The position numbers and the translations under genes are program-made. A stretch of DNA of 33,311 nt, from NCBI GenBank assembly GCA_013215985.1, contig JABSOL010000008.1, forward strand, positions 1 through 33,311. The letters run 5' to 3'. The notes below the pieces were generated by a model. It was given only the letters and a program-made list of their open reading frames with translations. It was not told where the DNA came from and searched no databases. How positions within the stretch are numbered: position 1 is the first letter of the stretch; each line of letters opens with the position of its first letter. Source of the stretch: Campylobacteraceae bacterium. GTDB lineage: Bacteria > Campylobacterota > Campylobacteria > Campylobacterales > Arcobacteraceae. Shown one piece after another: positions 24,047-32,417 of this stretch.

Positions 24047-25350
24047 TGGTTTATTTTAAAGTATCTGCCAATATTAATATTAAAACTACTGATGGTACTT
24101 TAGTTAAATACCTTTGCTCTCCTGAGCATTTAGTGTCTGATGAATATATATTTTGTTCATCATACACTGAATTCCAAGATTTAAAAAAAGTATTTTCAAG
24201 AGTTGATAAAAAATATCAGGCAAATGTTTTATTAGAAGAAAAAATTCTTAACTCAAAAAAGTTACCAATTGAGTTAGGAATTTCTAATTCTTTTGAATAT
24301 AGACTAATGCGTAAATATGACCTACGAATAAAAAATAATACATTTTTATTAGATGAACTAAAAGATAAAATAAAAGAAGTTTCATTTAATGAAAATAGAT
24401 TTGATTTTTATAAACAAATTAAAAACATTAGAAAAAAAGATATTAAAGTTGCTGTAATTGCTGGTATGGGAAGACATATGGGTGAAAACCTTTCTTCATG
24501 TACAGCTTTAAGAATATTGTATGAAGAATTAAACAGATTTTATGAAAATGTGCAAATAGATGTTTTTTTAGAATCTAGTGAAAATCAATATTATTCAAGA
24601 GATAAAGAAATCTTATTAACTCAAAACTTTATTTCATCTGTTAAACCCTTGGCTTTAACATTAAAAGAATTATGTGATTATGATTTTTTTATAGATAACT
24701 CTTTAGTATATGAAAAATCTTATTATAAAAACTTAGCTTATGTTGATGCATATTTATATAAATTTGGAATTGATTATACAAAAATAGATTCATCAAGAAA
24801 AGCAACTTATATTGATAGACTGGATAAAAAAGTATCAAATGAATTAATCTTAAAACTTCAAGATATTAAAAAACGATCTAAAATTGTCTTATATCATCCT
24901 TATGCCGCAAAAGAAGATAGAAGTATTCCAAAAAGTCATGCAATAAAATATTTAAAAAAACTAATTAAAAAAATGCCTGATTATACTATTATTACTTCTT
25001 TAGATATCGGAGCTGATAAAAATTTAGATTATATTAATTTAGCTTCTTATTCAAAATCATTTTCTGATTTTGCTTATATTATCTCACAAAGTGATAAACT
25101 TATCTCTTGCGATACTTCTGCTTATCATATTGCAGATGCTTTTTTTATACCTACAGTTGTTATTTTTACATCTGATATTATTGAAAAAAGAACAAAATAT
25201 TATAATTTTACAAAAAGTATTTTACTTAAAGATCAAACAAAACAATTCTCATCTTTCGTATTTGAAAACCAAGCCTTAGAACTATGTACTTTTAAAGCCT
25301 GGGATAAATTTAAAATCTCTAGGATTATAAGCTTATTAGAAACAATTTGA
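24046..25350 (+). CDS. GT9/heptosyltransferase-like GT-B glycosyltransferase
   Basis: 434 residues. The C-terminal half resembles the nucleotide-sugar half of family 9 glycosyltransferases: KIVLYHPYAAKEDRSIPKSHA (the substrate loop), YTIITSLDIG, ISQSDKLISCDTSAYHIADAFFIPTVVIF, where heptosyltransferases have S(V/C)DTG..H.AAA..KP.(V/I).(L/I)F. The N-terminal half has a VAVIAGMGRHMGENLSSCTALR turn typical of the acceptor domain start, after about 145 residues that I cannot place. No signal or membrane segment, so it acts at the cytoplasmic side. It overlaps the trhP-like stop by one base. Substrate unknown; LPS or flagellin glycosylation are possible. Confidence 0.65.
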   Translation: MVYFKVSANINIKTTDGTLVKYLCSPEHLVSDEYIFCSSYTEFQDLKKVFSRVDKKYQANVLLEEKILNSKKLPIELGISNSFEYRLMRKYDLRIKNNTFLLDELKDKIKEVSFNENRFDFYKQIKNIRKKDIKVAVIAGMGRHMGENLSSCTALRILYEELNRFYENVQIDVFLESSENQYYSRDKEILLTQNFISSVKPLALTLKELCDYDFFIDNSLVYEKSYYKNLAYVDAYLYKFGIDYTKIDSSRKATYIDRLDKKVSNELILKLQDIKKRSKIVLYHPYAAKEDRSIPKSHAIKYLKKLIKKMPDYTIITSLDIGADKNLDYINLASYSKSFSDFAYIISQSDKLISCDTSAYHIADAFFIPTVVIFTSDIIEKRTKYYNFTKSILLKDQTKQFSSFVFENQALELCTFKAWDKFKISRIISLLETI

Positions 25351-25356
25351 TATAAT
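25351..25356 (+). promoter_or_regulatory. Candidate extended -10 box of purE
   Basis: TTTGATATAAT, beginning one base after the stop of the preceding gene and 37 bases before the purE ATG. Confidence 0.6.
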
Positions 25357-25393
25357 CTTTGATCTCTAAAAGAGTCTAAAATTAAGGAAGAGT

Positions 25394-25888
25394 ATGAAGT
25401 TTGTTTCAATTATTATGGGTAGTAAATCAGATTATGAAATTATGAAAAATTGTAGTGATACGTTTGAGAAATTTAATGTTAAATATGAAATGATTATTTC
25501 ATCTGCACACAGATCTCCTACAAGAACTAAGAATTATATGAAAGAAGCTGAAGAAAAGGGTGCTGTTGTATTTATTGCGGCTGCTGGAATGGCTGCACAT
25601 TTGGCTGGTGCATTAGCTGCTAGTACAACTAAACCTGTTATTGGAGTACCTATGAAAGGTGGAGCAATGGATGGTATGGATGCAATGCTTTCAACTGTTC
25701 AAATGCCTGCTGGTATGCCTGTAGGAACTGTAGCACTTGGCCGTGCTGGAGCTGTTAATGCTGCATACTTAGCTATGCAAATATTAGCAATTTCTGACAA
25801 AGAACTAGCTGTAAAATTAAAAGAAGATAGAATCATTAAAGAAAAAGCTGTTGAAGTTGATTCTTTAACTATTGAAGTTAGACTATAA
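25394..25888 (+). CDS. purE: N5-carboxyaminoimidazole ribonucleotide mutase
   Basis: Purine synthesis enzyme that turns N5-CAIR into CAIR. 164 residues, typical for bacterial class I PurE. MGSKSDYEIM near the start, the catalytic ISSAHRSP with His and Arg, FIAAAGMAAHLAGALAA, PVIGVPMKGGAMDGMDAMLS, and QMPAGMPVGTVALG are all present. AAGGAAG lies seven bases before ATG. No purK is visible here. A palindromic hairpin follows. Confidence 0.97.
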   Translation: MKFVSIIMGSKSDYEIMKNCSDTFEKFNVKYEMIISSAHRSPTRTKNYMKEAEEKGAVVFIAAAGMAAHLAGALAASTTKPVIGVPMKGGAMDGMDAMLSTVQMPAGMPVGTVALGRAGAVNAAYLAMQILAISDKELAVKLKEDRIIKEKAVEVDSLTIEVRL

Positions 25889-25891
25889 TAT

Positions 25892-25913
25892 ATACTAGGC
25901 TTAAGCCTAGTAT
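25892..25913 (+). terminator. Hairpin after purE
   Basis: ATACTAGGCTTAAGCCTAGTAT, a perfect 22-base palindrome three bases after the purE stop; as RNA it gives a 9-bp stem with a UUAA loop. No T-run follows on the plus strand, so termination strength is uncertain. Confidence 0.55.
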
Positions 25914-25963
25914 TAATAAAACATATTTTAGATTTAGAGACAGGTCAAAAGCGTGGAATCAAA

Positions 25964-25969
25964 TATAAT
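25964..25969 (+). promoter_or_regulatory. Candidate -10 box of the glyQ operon
   Basis: TATAAT in ATCAAATATAATTTGAATG, 44 bases before the chosen glyQ ATG. The track start (25978) would lie only eight bases beyond it, which argues against that start. Confidence 0.5.
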
Positions 25970-26013
25970 TTGAATGTATGGTTTTGATAAATATACAATT
26001 AGGAAAAGAATAC

Positions 26014-26949
26014 ATGTTAACATTTTCACAAATGCTATTAAAATTACAAGAATTTTGGGCAAAACAAGGTTGTAATATAGTTCAGCCTTATGATATTCCA
26101 GCAGGTGCTGGTACTTTTCATCCGGCAACTCTATTAAGATCACTTGATTCAACTCCTTGGTCTACAGCTTATGTAGCACCAAGTAGAAGACCAACTGATG
26201 GTAGATATGGTGAAAACCCAAATAGACTAGGGGCTTATTACCAATTTCAAGCTTTAATTAAACCAAGTCCAGAGAATATTCAAGATTTATATTTACAATC
26301 TTTAGAATACTTAGGATTGGATTTATCAAAACATGATGTTAGATTTGTTGAAGATAACTGGGAATCTCCAACACTTGGTGCTTGGGGTCTTGGTTGGGAA
26401 GTATGGTTAGATGGTATGGAAGTTTCTCAATTTACATATTTTCAACAAGTAGGGGGAATTCCTTGTGATCCTGTTGCTGTTGAACTAACTTATGGAACTG
26501 AAAGACTTGCAATGTATTTACAAGAAGTTGATTCTGTATTTGATATTGTATGGAGTGAAAATGAGCATGGTATTACTACTTATGCTGATGTTCATAAAGA
26601 AAGTGAATACCAGTTCTCAAAATACAATTTTGAAGTTGCAAATGTAGATATGTTAGTAAAACATTTTGATGATGCATTTAATGAGTGTAAGAGAGCTTTA
26701 GAAGCAGAACTACCATTACCAGCTTATGATCAATGTATGATAGCTTCTCATGCTTTTAATACGCTTGATGCAAGAAAAGCAGTATCTGTTACTCAAAGAC
26801 AAAATTATATTTTAAAAGTAAGAGAATTATCTCAAGCTTGTGCAAAAATGTATGTTGAACAAGAAGTTCCTAGAACTATTAGAACTGGTAATAAAAAGAA
26901 TTTAGCTATTTTAAAAGAAAAATTCCCAGAAAAGTTTGAAGACAAGTAA
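26014..26949 (+). CDS. glyQ: Glycyl-tRNA synthetase alpha subunit
   Basis: Catalytic subunit of the bacterial alpha2beta2 glycyl-tRNA synthetase, class II. The preferred ATG 26014 gives 311 residues starting [20 protein letters not shown], as in the family; the track adds 12 residues. Motifs: [73 protein letters not shown] and [14 protein letters not shown]. The beta subunit gene (glyS) is not in the window. It overlaps nif3 by one base (TAATG) and starts the conserved translation/SRP block. Confidence 0.97.
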   Translation: MLTFSQMLLKLQEFWAKQGCNIVQPYDIPAGAGTFHPATLLRSLDSTPWSTAYVAPSRRPTDGRYGENPNRLGAYYQFQALIKPSPENIQDLYLQSLEYLGLDLSKHDVRFVEDNWESPTLGAWGLGWEVWLDGMEVSQFTYFQQVGGIPCDPVAVELTYGTERLAMYLQEVDSVFDIVWSENEHGITTYADVHKESEYQFSKYNFEVANVDMLVKHFDDAFNECKRALEAELPLPAYDQCMIASHAFNTLDARKAVSVTQRQNYILKVRELSQACAKMYVEQEVPRTIRTGNKKNLAILKEKFPEKFEDK

Positions 26950-27704
26950 TGTTAGTAAAAGATATATATGAAGTTTTAGATTCTATCTCACCTTTCTCTA
27001 AACAAGAAAAGTGGGATAATTCAGGATTATTAGTAGGATCAGGAGATGATGAGATTAAAGAAATACATTTAAGTATTGATTTAGATGAAGAAATGTTAGA
27101 GAAAATTCCAGAATTTTCATTAATTATTACTCATCATCCTTTAATTTTTTCTGCTTTAAAAAGAGTTAATTTTGATTCATATTCAACAAAACTTTTGAAA
27201 ATTCTAATTCAGAAAAATATATCTTTAATTTCTATGCATACAAACATAGATAATACTCATTTAAATAAGTATGTAGCAGAAAAAGTACTTGGATTTGTCA
27301 TTAGACCAAGTGACGAATTTGTAGTATATGCAGAAGTAAATATGCAATTTGATGATTTAGTAAAATATGTATCAGAGAAGTTAAATTTAGCATATGTAAA
27401 AACAGTAAAGTGTAATACTTTTATTAAAGATATTGCACTAGTGACTGGATCAGGAATGAGTTTTTTAAATGAAATAAAAGCAGACTGTTTTTTAACTGGT
27501 GATATTAAATATCATGAGGCTATGGAAGCAAAATCTAGGAAAATTTCACTAATTGACATCAGACACTATGAAAGTGAACAGGCCTTTAGCCACCTATTAA
27601 TGGGACTTTTGAAAGAAAATTTGATTAATAATGAATTAAAAGCTATAATAACAGCTTCGAAAAACCCATTTGTGTTTTATAAGCAAGGAGAACCTATTGA
27701 ATAA
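26949..27704 (+). CDS. Nif3/YbgI-family dinuclear metal-centre protein
   Basis: 251 residues of the Nif3-like family, hexameric proteins with a two-metal site. KWDNSGLLVG near the N-terminus, ITHHPLIF and MHTNIDNTHLN supply metal ligands, and the C-terminal TGDIKYHEAMEAK and DIRHYESEQ complete the site. Biochemical function is not established; GTP cyclohydrolase-like and nucleotide-related roles have been suggested for the family. It is coupled to glyQ by TAATG and overlaps the start of the zinc-ribbon gene. Confidence 0.92.
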   Translation: MLVKDIYEVLDSISPFSKQEKWDNSGLLVGSGDDEIKEIHLSIDLDEEMLEKIPEFSLIITHHPLIFSALKRVNFDSYSTKLLKILIQKNISLISMHTNIDNTHLNKYVAEKVLGFVIRPSDEFVVYAEVNMQFDDLVKYVSEKLNLAYVKTVKCNTFIKDIALVTGSGMSFLNEIKADCFLTGDIKYHEAMEAKSRKISLIDIRHYESEQAFSHLLMGLLKENLINNELKAIITASKNPFVFYKQGEPIE

Positions 27705-28410
27705 ATATTTAGAAGAATTAGTTAAGTTATCAAAATTTGATGCTAAAATCAGTGCATTTGATCCTAGAATCGAGAGCGAAAATGAAAAGTTAGCGGCATA
27801 CGTGAATGTTGCTGAAGAAGTTAAAGGTAATATTAATACTTTAGAAACTGAAATTGAAGACATTACGTCTAAAATTTCTAAAAACAATATGCATTTAGCT
27901 GAGTTAAAAACTAAGCTAGAAGATATTTCTAAAAAACATTCAGCTGTAAAAACTGAAAAAGAATTAAAAGCTTTACAATTAGAAGAAGAAATTTCTAAAG
28001 AACAAATTACTTTTGCTAATGAAGAAATTATTAGATTTGACGCAATTGTTACTACTAAAGAAGAGCAATTAAAAGAATTTCAAGTTAGATTAACTGAAGA
28101 AGAAACTAATGTTAAAGAATTAAAAATATTAGTTGATACTAATATTGAAAACATTTCTGTAGAAAGAAATGAAGTTTATGAAGATAGATCTAAATTATTA
28201 GAGAAATTTGATAATAAAATCCTTACTTTTTACCAAAAAATTAAAAGATGGGCTGTAGACACTGCTGTTGTTCCTGTTAAAAAACAAGCTTGTTATGGTT
28301 GTTTTATGAAGATCAATGACAAAGTTTATAATGAAGTTATTAAATCTGACGAAATTGTAAATTGTCCACATTGTGGAAGAATTCTTTATAAAGAAGTGGA
28401 AGAGGCTTAA
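27697..28410 (+). CDS. Coiled-coil zinc-ribbon protein (HP0958/FlgZ-like)
   Basis: 237 residues from TTG 27697, which has AAGGAG seven bases upstream; the track start at 27670 reads through the end of nif3 and lacks support. About residues 1-175 form a long helical hairpin coiled coil (ETEIEDITSKISKNN, EKELKALQLEEEISKEQ). The C-terminus is a zinc ribbon: CYGC and CPHCGR. The H. pylori homologue HP0958 supports sigma54 (RpoN) and flagellin mRNA handling, and the neighbouring gene order here is the same as in Campylobacter. It overlaps nif3 by eight bases and abuts waaA with no gap. Confidence 0.9.
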   Translation: MNKYLEELVKLSKFDAKISAFDPRIESENEKLAAYVNVAEEVKGNINTLETEIEDITSKISKNNMHLAELKTKLEDISKKHSAVKTEKELKALQLEEEISKEQITFANEEIIRFDAIVTTKEEQLKEFQVRLTEEETNVKELKILVDTNIENISVERNEVYEDRSKLLEKFDNKILTFYQKIKRWAVDTAVVPVKKQACYGCFMKINDKVYNEVIKSDEIVNCPHCGRILYKEVEEA

Positions 28411-28422
28411 TTGAGCCTTTTC
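28399..28422 (+). promoter_or_regulatory. Hairpin holding the waaA start codon in its loop
   Basis: GAAGAGGCT (28399-28407), loop TAATTG, AGCCTTTTC (28414-28422): nine pairs including one G-U. The loop holds the zinc-ribbon gene's stop and the waaA TTG, and the 5' arm holds the SD-like AGAGG. A T-run follows after ACCC. It could limit waaA translation or act as a weak terminator. Confidence 0.5.
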
Positions 28423-29556
28423 ACCCTTTTTTACTATATATTCTCTTTTTTTATATACATATTAGCTCTTCCTTACTTACTTTATAAATCAAAAAAACCT
28501 AAATATAAAATTGCTATTCCTGCTAAGTTTTGGCTTAAGAATAATAATTCATTTTCTAGATCTGGTATTTGGTTTCATACTTGTTCAATGGGTGAGACTA
28601 TTGCAATAGCTCCTATTGTAAAAGCTTTAAATGAAGAAGTGAATATATCTGTAATTACTAATACTGCTTACCCTGAAGCTTTAAAACTAACTAAGAATGT
28701 AAGATACTTACCTTTTGAATTATTTTTACCGTTTTGGATAAAAAAACAGAAAGTATTAGTAGTTATGGAAGCAGAACTTTGGTATATGTTATTCTTATTT
28801 GCAAAAATAAGAAAAACAAAAACTATTTTAATAAATGCTAGAATTTCTGATAAGTCTGTTAAGTCTTATATGAAGTATTCTTGGTTTTATAAAAAGATAT
28901 TTAAAAATATTGATAAAGTTTTTGCTCAAAGTGAAGAAGACAAAAAAAGATTGGAGCTTTTAGGAGCTACAAATATAGAAGTTATTGGTAATATAAAATT
29001 AGCAAATCTTCCAAAAGTAAAAAATGTTTTCGAAAAACAAAAAGATTTTGTAATAACAGCAGCTTCAACGCATAAAAACGAAGAAGAGTTGATATTAAAA
29101 TCTTATAATAAAAGTTTAGGTAAATTAATTATTGTACCTAGGCATCCTGAACGATTTGACGAAGTGAATGTATTATTAGAAAATTATTCAAAAAAGAATA
29201 ATATGACTTATAATAGATACTCTTTAAATGAATCTTTTGAGAGCCAAATAGTTTTAGTTGATAAAATGGGCATATTAACTGATATAATGAATATATCAGA
29301 TGCCGTTATATTAGGTGGAGCTTTTGAAAAAATTGGTGGTCATAACCCAATTGAACCAGCATTTTTTTCTTGTAAATTGATAAGTGGAGAGCATATTTTT
29401 AATCAAAAATCATTATTTGAATGCGTAAATGATTATTATATTGTTAAAAATGAAGAACTAAAAGAGACTTTAGAAAATATTAAAAATCTAAAAAACTCTT
29501 CATTAGTTCAAAAAGGTTCAATTGAGCCTATTCTAAAGGAAATAAATGGAAACTGA
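28411..29556 (+). CDS. waaA: KDO transferase (3-deoxy-D-manno-octulosonic acid transferase)
   Basis: Adds KDO from CMP-KDO to the lipid A precursor at the inner membrane. 381 residues of family GT30: a membrane anchor (TLFYYIFSFFIYILALPYLLY), the base-bearing HTCSMGETIAIAPIV, VMEAELWYMLF, RISDKSVKSY, APSTH-like TAASTHKNEEE, PRHPERF and ILGGAFEKIGGHNPIEPAFF. The start is TTG 28411 directly after the previous stop; no later Met would keep the anchor. Its end overlaps the rluD-type gene by 11 bases. Translation may be limited by the hairpin at 28399. Confidence 0.95.
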   Translation: MSLFTLFYYIFSFFIYILALPYLLYKSKKPKYKIAIPAKFWLKNNNSFSRSGIWFHTCSMGETIAIAPIVKALNEEVNISVITNTAYPEALKLTKNVRYLPFELFLPFWIKKQKVLVVMEAELWYMLFLFAKIRKTKTILINARISDKSVKSYMKYSWFYKKIFKNIDKVFAQSEEDKKRLELLGATNIEVIGNIKLANLPKVKNVFEKQKDFVITAASTHKNEEELILKSYNKSLGKLIIVPRHPERFDEVNVLLENYSKKNNMTYNRYSLNESFESQIVLVDKMGILTDIMNISDAVILGGAFEKIGGHNPIEPAFFSCKLISGEHIFNQKSLFECVNDYYIVKNEELKETLENIKNLKNSSLVQKGSIEPILKEINGN

Positions 29557-30295
29557 AAAAGCATATAAATTATTAGCACAACAAGAAGGAATTTCTAATT
29601 CTAAAGCTAAAGATATGATTGACAAAGGTATTGTAAGAGTTGCAGGAAGAAAAGTAACTATTGCACGTGGAGAAATAGATGTAAGATCAAACTTTGCTAT
29701 TAAAGATATAAATGATTTAAGAATTATATTTCAAGATGATGATATTATGGCTGTTGATAAACCAGCTTTTTTAACAGCTGATGAAGTATCTAGAAAATTC
29801 CCTAATTATTTATTATTAAATAGATTAGATAAAGAAACTTCTGGAGTTATGTTATTTGCTAAAAATAAAGAATTCCAAAACAAAGCTATTAGCGAGTTTA
29901 AAGCAAATAGAGTTTACAAAGAATATGTTGCTGTAGTTGAAGGTAAATTCATTGATGAAACTGAAATTGATAAACCAATTTTAACTATTAAACATTCTGG
30001 TAAAGCTAGGTCTACTATTGATAAAAAAGCTGGTAAACATGCTAAATCAACTGTATATCCTATGTACGTTGAAGGAAATAAATCTAAAGTTAAAATTGTA
30101 ATTGATACAGGAAGAACTCACCAAATTAGAGTTCACTTAAATTCAATTGGATTTCCTATTATTGGAGATGCTACATATGGTAAATTGTCACCAAATGTTC
30201 AAAGAGTTTTATTACATTCAAAAGCTACTGAAATCTTAGGATATAAGTTTGAAGCTAAAGAACCTAGAGAATTTAGAATCTTCGGACTTGAGTAG
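29546..30295 (+). CDS. RluA/RluD-family pseudouridine synthase
   Basis: 249 residues. An S4 RNA-binding domain (KAYKLLAQQEGISNSKAKDMIDKG) is followed by the catalytic domain with the active Asp in LLNRLDKETSGVMLFAKN (usual HRLDKxTSG with Asn for His), AVVEGKF, and TGRTHQIRVHLNSIGFPIIGDATYG. It converts uridine to pseudouridine in 23S rRNA or tRNA; the exact site cannot be told. AAAGGA stands before ATG 29546, which overlaps the end of waaA. Confidence 0.93.
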   Translation: METEKAYKLLAQQEGISNSKAKDMIDKGIVRVAGRKVTIARGEIDVRSNFAIKDINDLRIIFQDDDIMAVDKPAFLTADEVSRKFPNYLLLNRLDKETSGVMLFAKNKEFQNKAISEFKANRVYKEYVAVVEGKFIDETEIDKPILTIKHSGKARSTIDKKAGKHAKSTVYPMYVEGNKSKVKIVIDTGRTHQIRVHLNSIGFPIIGDATYGKLSPNVQRVLLHSKATEILGYKFEAKEPREFRIFGLE

Positions 30296-30315
30296 ACTTA
30301 AGTTAAAGATAAGAA

Positions 30316-30398
30316 ATAAAAAAACGAAGTAGCCTATAAAATGGCTACTCCTTCAAAAAGACCCCTCCTGTAACATTAAATCTAACTTAAAATATACA
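30316..30398 (-). ncRNA. Possible small RNA between the rluD-like gene and ffh
   Basis: The minus-strand terminator at 30326-30354 has no coding gene to serve. A TATAGAT (-10-like, 30411-30405) lies upstream on the same strand and would give a transcript of roughly 80 bases. The RNA would carry two purine-rich, SD-like stretches (AGGAGGGG and AAGGAG). It does not match SRP RNA, whose conserved apical loop is absent. Existence and ends are inference. Confidence 0.3.
30326..30354 (-). terminator. Rho-independent terminator on the minus strand between rluD-like gene and ffh
   Basis: GAAG...GTAGCC, loop of eight, GGCTAC...TTC: nine pairs with a three-base bulge. On the minus strand it is followed by G and seven Ts (30318-30324); on the plus strand an A-run precedes it and no T-run follows. 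So it fits a leftward transcript, yet no minus-strand gene is here. Confidence 0.6.
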
Positions 30399-30428
30399 CG
30401 TTTAATCTATACTAAAGCATAGCTTGCA

Positions 30429-30434
30429 TATAAT
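30429..30434 (+). promoter_or_regulatory. Candidate -10 box of ffh
   Basis: TATAAT in TTGCATATAATTACG, 28 bases before the chosen TTG start. Confidence 0.6.
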
Positions 30435-30462
30435 TACGAAATTAAAAATTGGAGAGTATATT

Positions 30463-31827
30463 TTGTTTGATGTAATAAGTGATTCAATACGATCAGCTGT
30501 TAATAAAATTAGATTTAAAGACGATGCAGCTTCGTTAAAAAAAGCGACTACTGAGTTAAAAAAATCTTTATTAAAAGCAGATGTTCATCATAAAACTACA
30601 AAAGATTTAGTAGCTTTAGTAGAAGATGAAACAAAAAGACTAGGAATTGGTCAAGAATCATTTTTAAAAGCATTAAGCACATCTTTAGAAGGTATATTAA
30701 CAACTAAAGGAAACCAAGGTTTTGTTTATGCACCATCTTCAGTAACAACTATACTTATGACAGGACTTCAAGGTTCTGGTAAAACAACAACTACTGGTAA
30801 ATTAGCTTCTTACTTAAAACTTCGAAAAAAGAAAGTTTTAGTAGCAGCTTGTGATTTACAAAGACTTGCAGCTGTTGAACAATTAAAACAAATAGCAACA
30901 CAAATTGAAGTTGATATTTACTTTGATGATAACGAAACTAACCCAGTTAAAATTGCTCTAGCTGCACAGCAAAAAGCAAAAGATGGTTTATATGATGTAT
31001 TATTAGTAGATACAGCTGGACGACTTGCAATTGATGAAGAATTAATGAATCAATTAAAAGATGTTAGAGATGCTATTAATCCAAGTGAGATTTTTTATGT
31101 TGCTGATTCATTAACTGGTCACGATGCAAGTAAAACTGCTACAACATTTAAAGAAAAAATTGGTATTGACGGTGTTATATTATCTAAATATGATGGTGAT
31201 ACTAAAGGTGGAGTTGCAATTTCATTAGCTCACCAAGTTGGTGTTCCATTAAGATTCTTAGGAACTGGTGAAAAAATGCCAGATCTTGAAGTATTTATTC
31301 CTTCAAGAATTGTTTCTAGACTTATGGGTGCTGGTGATATTGAAGGTCTTGCTGAAAAAACATCTGCAATTATTGATGAAAAAACTGCTAAAGCAGTTGC
31401 TAAAAAGATCAAAAAAGGTGAGTTTAACTTTAACGACTTTTTAGATCAACTTGGAATGATGAGTAAATTAGGTTCAATGAAATCTATTATTGGAATGATT
31501 CCAGGACTATCAGCAATGACTGGTGGAATGAAAGATATGGATTTTGATAATTCTATTGAAATCAAAAGAATTAAAGCTTTAATTGGATCTATGACTCCTA
31601 AAGAGAGAGAAACTCCTTCTTTAATTAACCCTTCTAGAAAAAAGAGAATGGTTAAAGGTTCTGGACTTTCTGATGTACAAGTTAACAAAATTTTAAAACA
31701 ATTTAAATCAGCTTCTAAAATGGCTAAAAAACTTTCTTCTAAAGGCGGAATGAAAGGCCTTATGAATATGATGGGTCAAATGAAAGCTCCAGGTGGAATG
31801 GGTGGTTTACCAGGTATTGGTAAATAA
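30463..31827 (+). CDS. ffh: Signal recognition particle protein Ffh
   Basis: GTPase that with SRP RNA targets membrane proteins to FtsY and the translocon. The preferred start is TTG 30463, giving 454 residues beginning (M)FDVISDSIRSAVNKI, the standard Ffh N-terminus, eight bases after GGAGAG; the track start adds 13 residues. N domain, then G domain: TGLQGSGKTTTTGKLA, DLQRLAAVEQLKQ, DTAGRL, SKYDGDTKGG. The methionine-rich M domain follows with FLDQLGMMSKLGSMKSIIGMIPG, NPSRKKRMVKGSG and a Met/Gly-rich tail. A long hairpin separates it from rpsP. Confidence 0.97.
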   Translation: MFDVISDSIRSAVNKIRFKDDAASLKKATTELKKSLLKADVHHKTTKDLVALVEDETKRLGIGQESFLKALSTSLEGILTTKGNQGFVYAPSSVTTILMTGLQGSGKTTTTGKLASYLKLRKKKVLVAACDLQRLAAVEQLKQIATQIEVDIYFDDNETNPVKIALAAQQKAKDGLYDVLLVDTAGRLAIDEELMNQLKDVRDAINPSEIFYVADSLTGHDASKTATTFKEKIGIDGVILSKYDGDTKGGVAISLAHQVGVPLRFLGTGEKMPDLEVFIPSRIVSRLMGAGDIEGLAEKTSAIIDEKTAKAVAKKIKKGEFNFNDFLDQLGMMSKLGSMKSIIGMIPGLSAMTGGMKDMDFDNSIEIKRIKALIGSMTPKERETPSLINPSRKKRMVKGSGLSDVQVNKILKQFKSASKMAKKLSSKGGMKGLMNMMGQMKAPGGMGGLPGIGK

Positions 31828-31854
31828 GTAAAAAATAAAAAACAAAATATTAAA

Positions 31855-31903
31855 AATAGTATTGAGTTGTGAACTTTTTTAGAGTTCAGACTTCAATACT
31901 ATT
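31855..31903 (+). promoter_or_regulatory. Long bipartite hairpin in the ffh-rpsP gap
   Basis: AATAGTATTGA (31855-31865) pairs with TCAATACTATT (31893-31903), and an inner TGAAC pairs with GTTCA around a T-rich loop. It lies 24 bases before rpsP. No T-run follows, so it looks more like a leader structure or processing site than a plain terminator. Confidence 0.6.
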
Positions 31904-31927
31904 ATTTAAAATCAAAAGGAAAATAAC

Positions 31928-32161
31928 ATGACAGTAATTAGATTAACAAGAATGGGTAGAAACAAGAAACCGTTTTATAGAATCGTTGTAACAGATTCAA
32001 GAAAGAGAAGAGATTCAGGTTGGATTGAATCAATTGGATACTATAACCCAGTTGTAGAGCCTAAAGTTCTTAAAATTGATATGGAAAGATATAACCACTG
32101 GTTAAGCGTTGGTGCTCAACCATCTGAAAAAGTTAATAAATTAGCTAACTCAGTTAAGTAA
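31928..32161 (+). CDS. rpsP: 30S ribosomal protein S16
   Basis: 77 residues with the S16 signature [39 protein letters not shown] near the N-terminus and the short C-terminus normal for this lineage. It binds 16S rRNA early in 30S assembly. AAAGGA stands seven bases before ATG. Followed after nine bases by the KH gene and then rimM, whose product acts on the 30S subunit. Confidence 0.97.
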   Translation: MTVIRLTRMGRNKKPFYRIVVTDSRKRRDSGWIESIGYYNPVVEPKVLKIDMERYNHWLSVGAQPSEKVNKLANSVK

Positions 32162-32170
32162 GTTTTTCTT

Positions 32171-32410
32171 ATGATTACAAATTTCATAGAAGACTATGCA
32201 AAGTTAATCGTATCAAAACCTGAAGAAGTAAGTGTTTCTATCGATCAAATCGATGAAACATTTGCGGAAATTACTATTAAAGCTGATTCAAATGATATTG
32301 GTAAATTAATTGGTAAAAACGGAAATATGATAAATGCTTTAAAAACTATTGCAAATGGTTGTAAAGCAAAAGATGGTGTATCTTACAAGATACAAGTTTT
32401 AGCTAAGTAG
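32171..32410 (+). CDS. khpA: KH-domain RNA-binding protein (KhpA-like)
   Basis: 79 residues forming a single KH domain with the RNA-gripping GxxG loop (LIGKNGNMINALKTI). It is the small KH protein always found between rpsP and rimM in many bacteria; in Firmicutes KhpA pairs with KhpB to bind RNA. SD is weak. Seven bases separate it from rimM. Confidence 0.92.
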   Translation: MITNFIEDYAKLIVSKPEEVSVSIDQIDETFAEITIKADSNDIGKLIGKNGNMINALKTIANGCKAKDGVSYKIQVLAK

Positions 32411-32417
32411 GATTTTT

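Noticed and set aside
25934-26152. 72-residue minus-strand ORF near glyQ
   Set aside because: Overlaps the glyQ coding start and promoter; composition and lack of an SD fit a shadow.
27636-27887. 83-residue minus-strand ORF
   Set aside because: Antisense to nif3 and the zinc-ribbon gene, with no support.
30326-30400. SRP RNA (ffs) beside ffh
   Set aside because: The conserved SRP RNA apical sequence (GGAAGCAGCC-like within GG-AGG-) is absent, so I do not call it SRP RNA.
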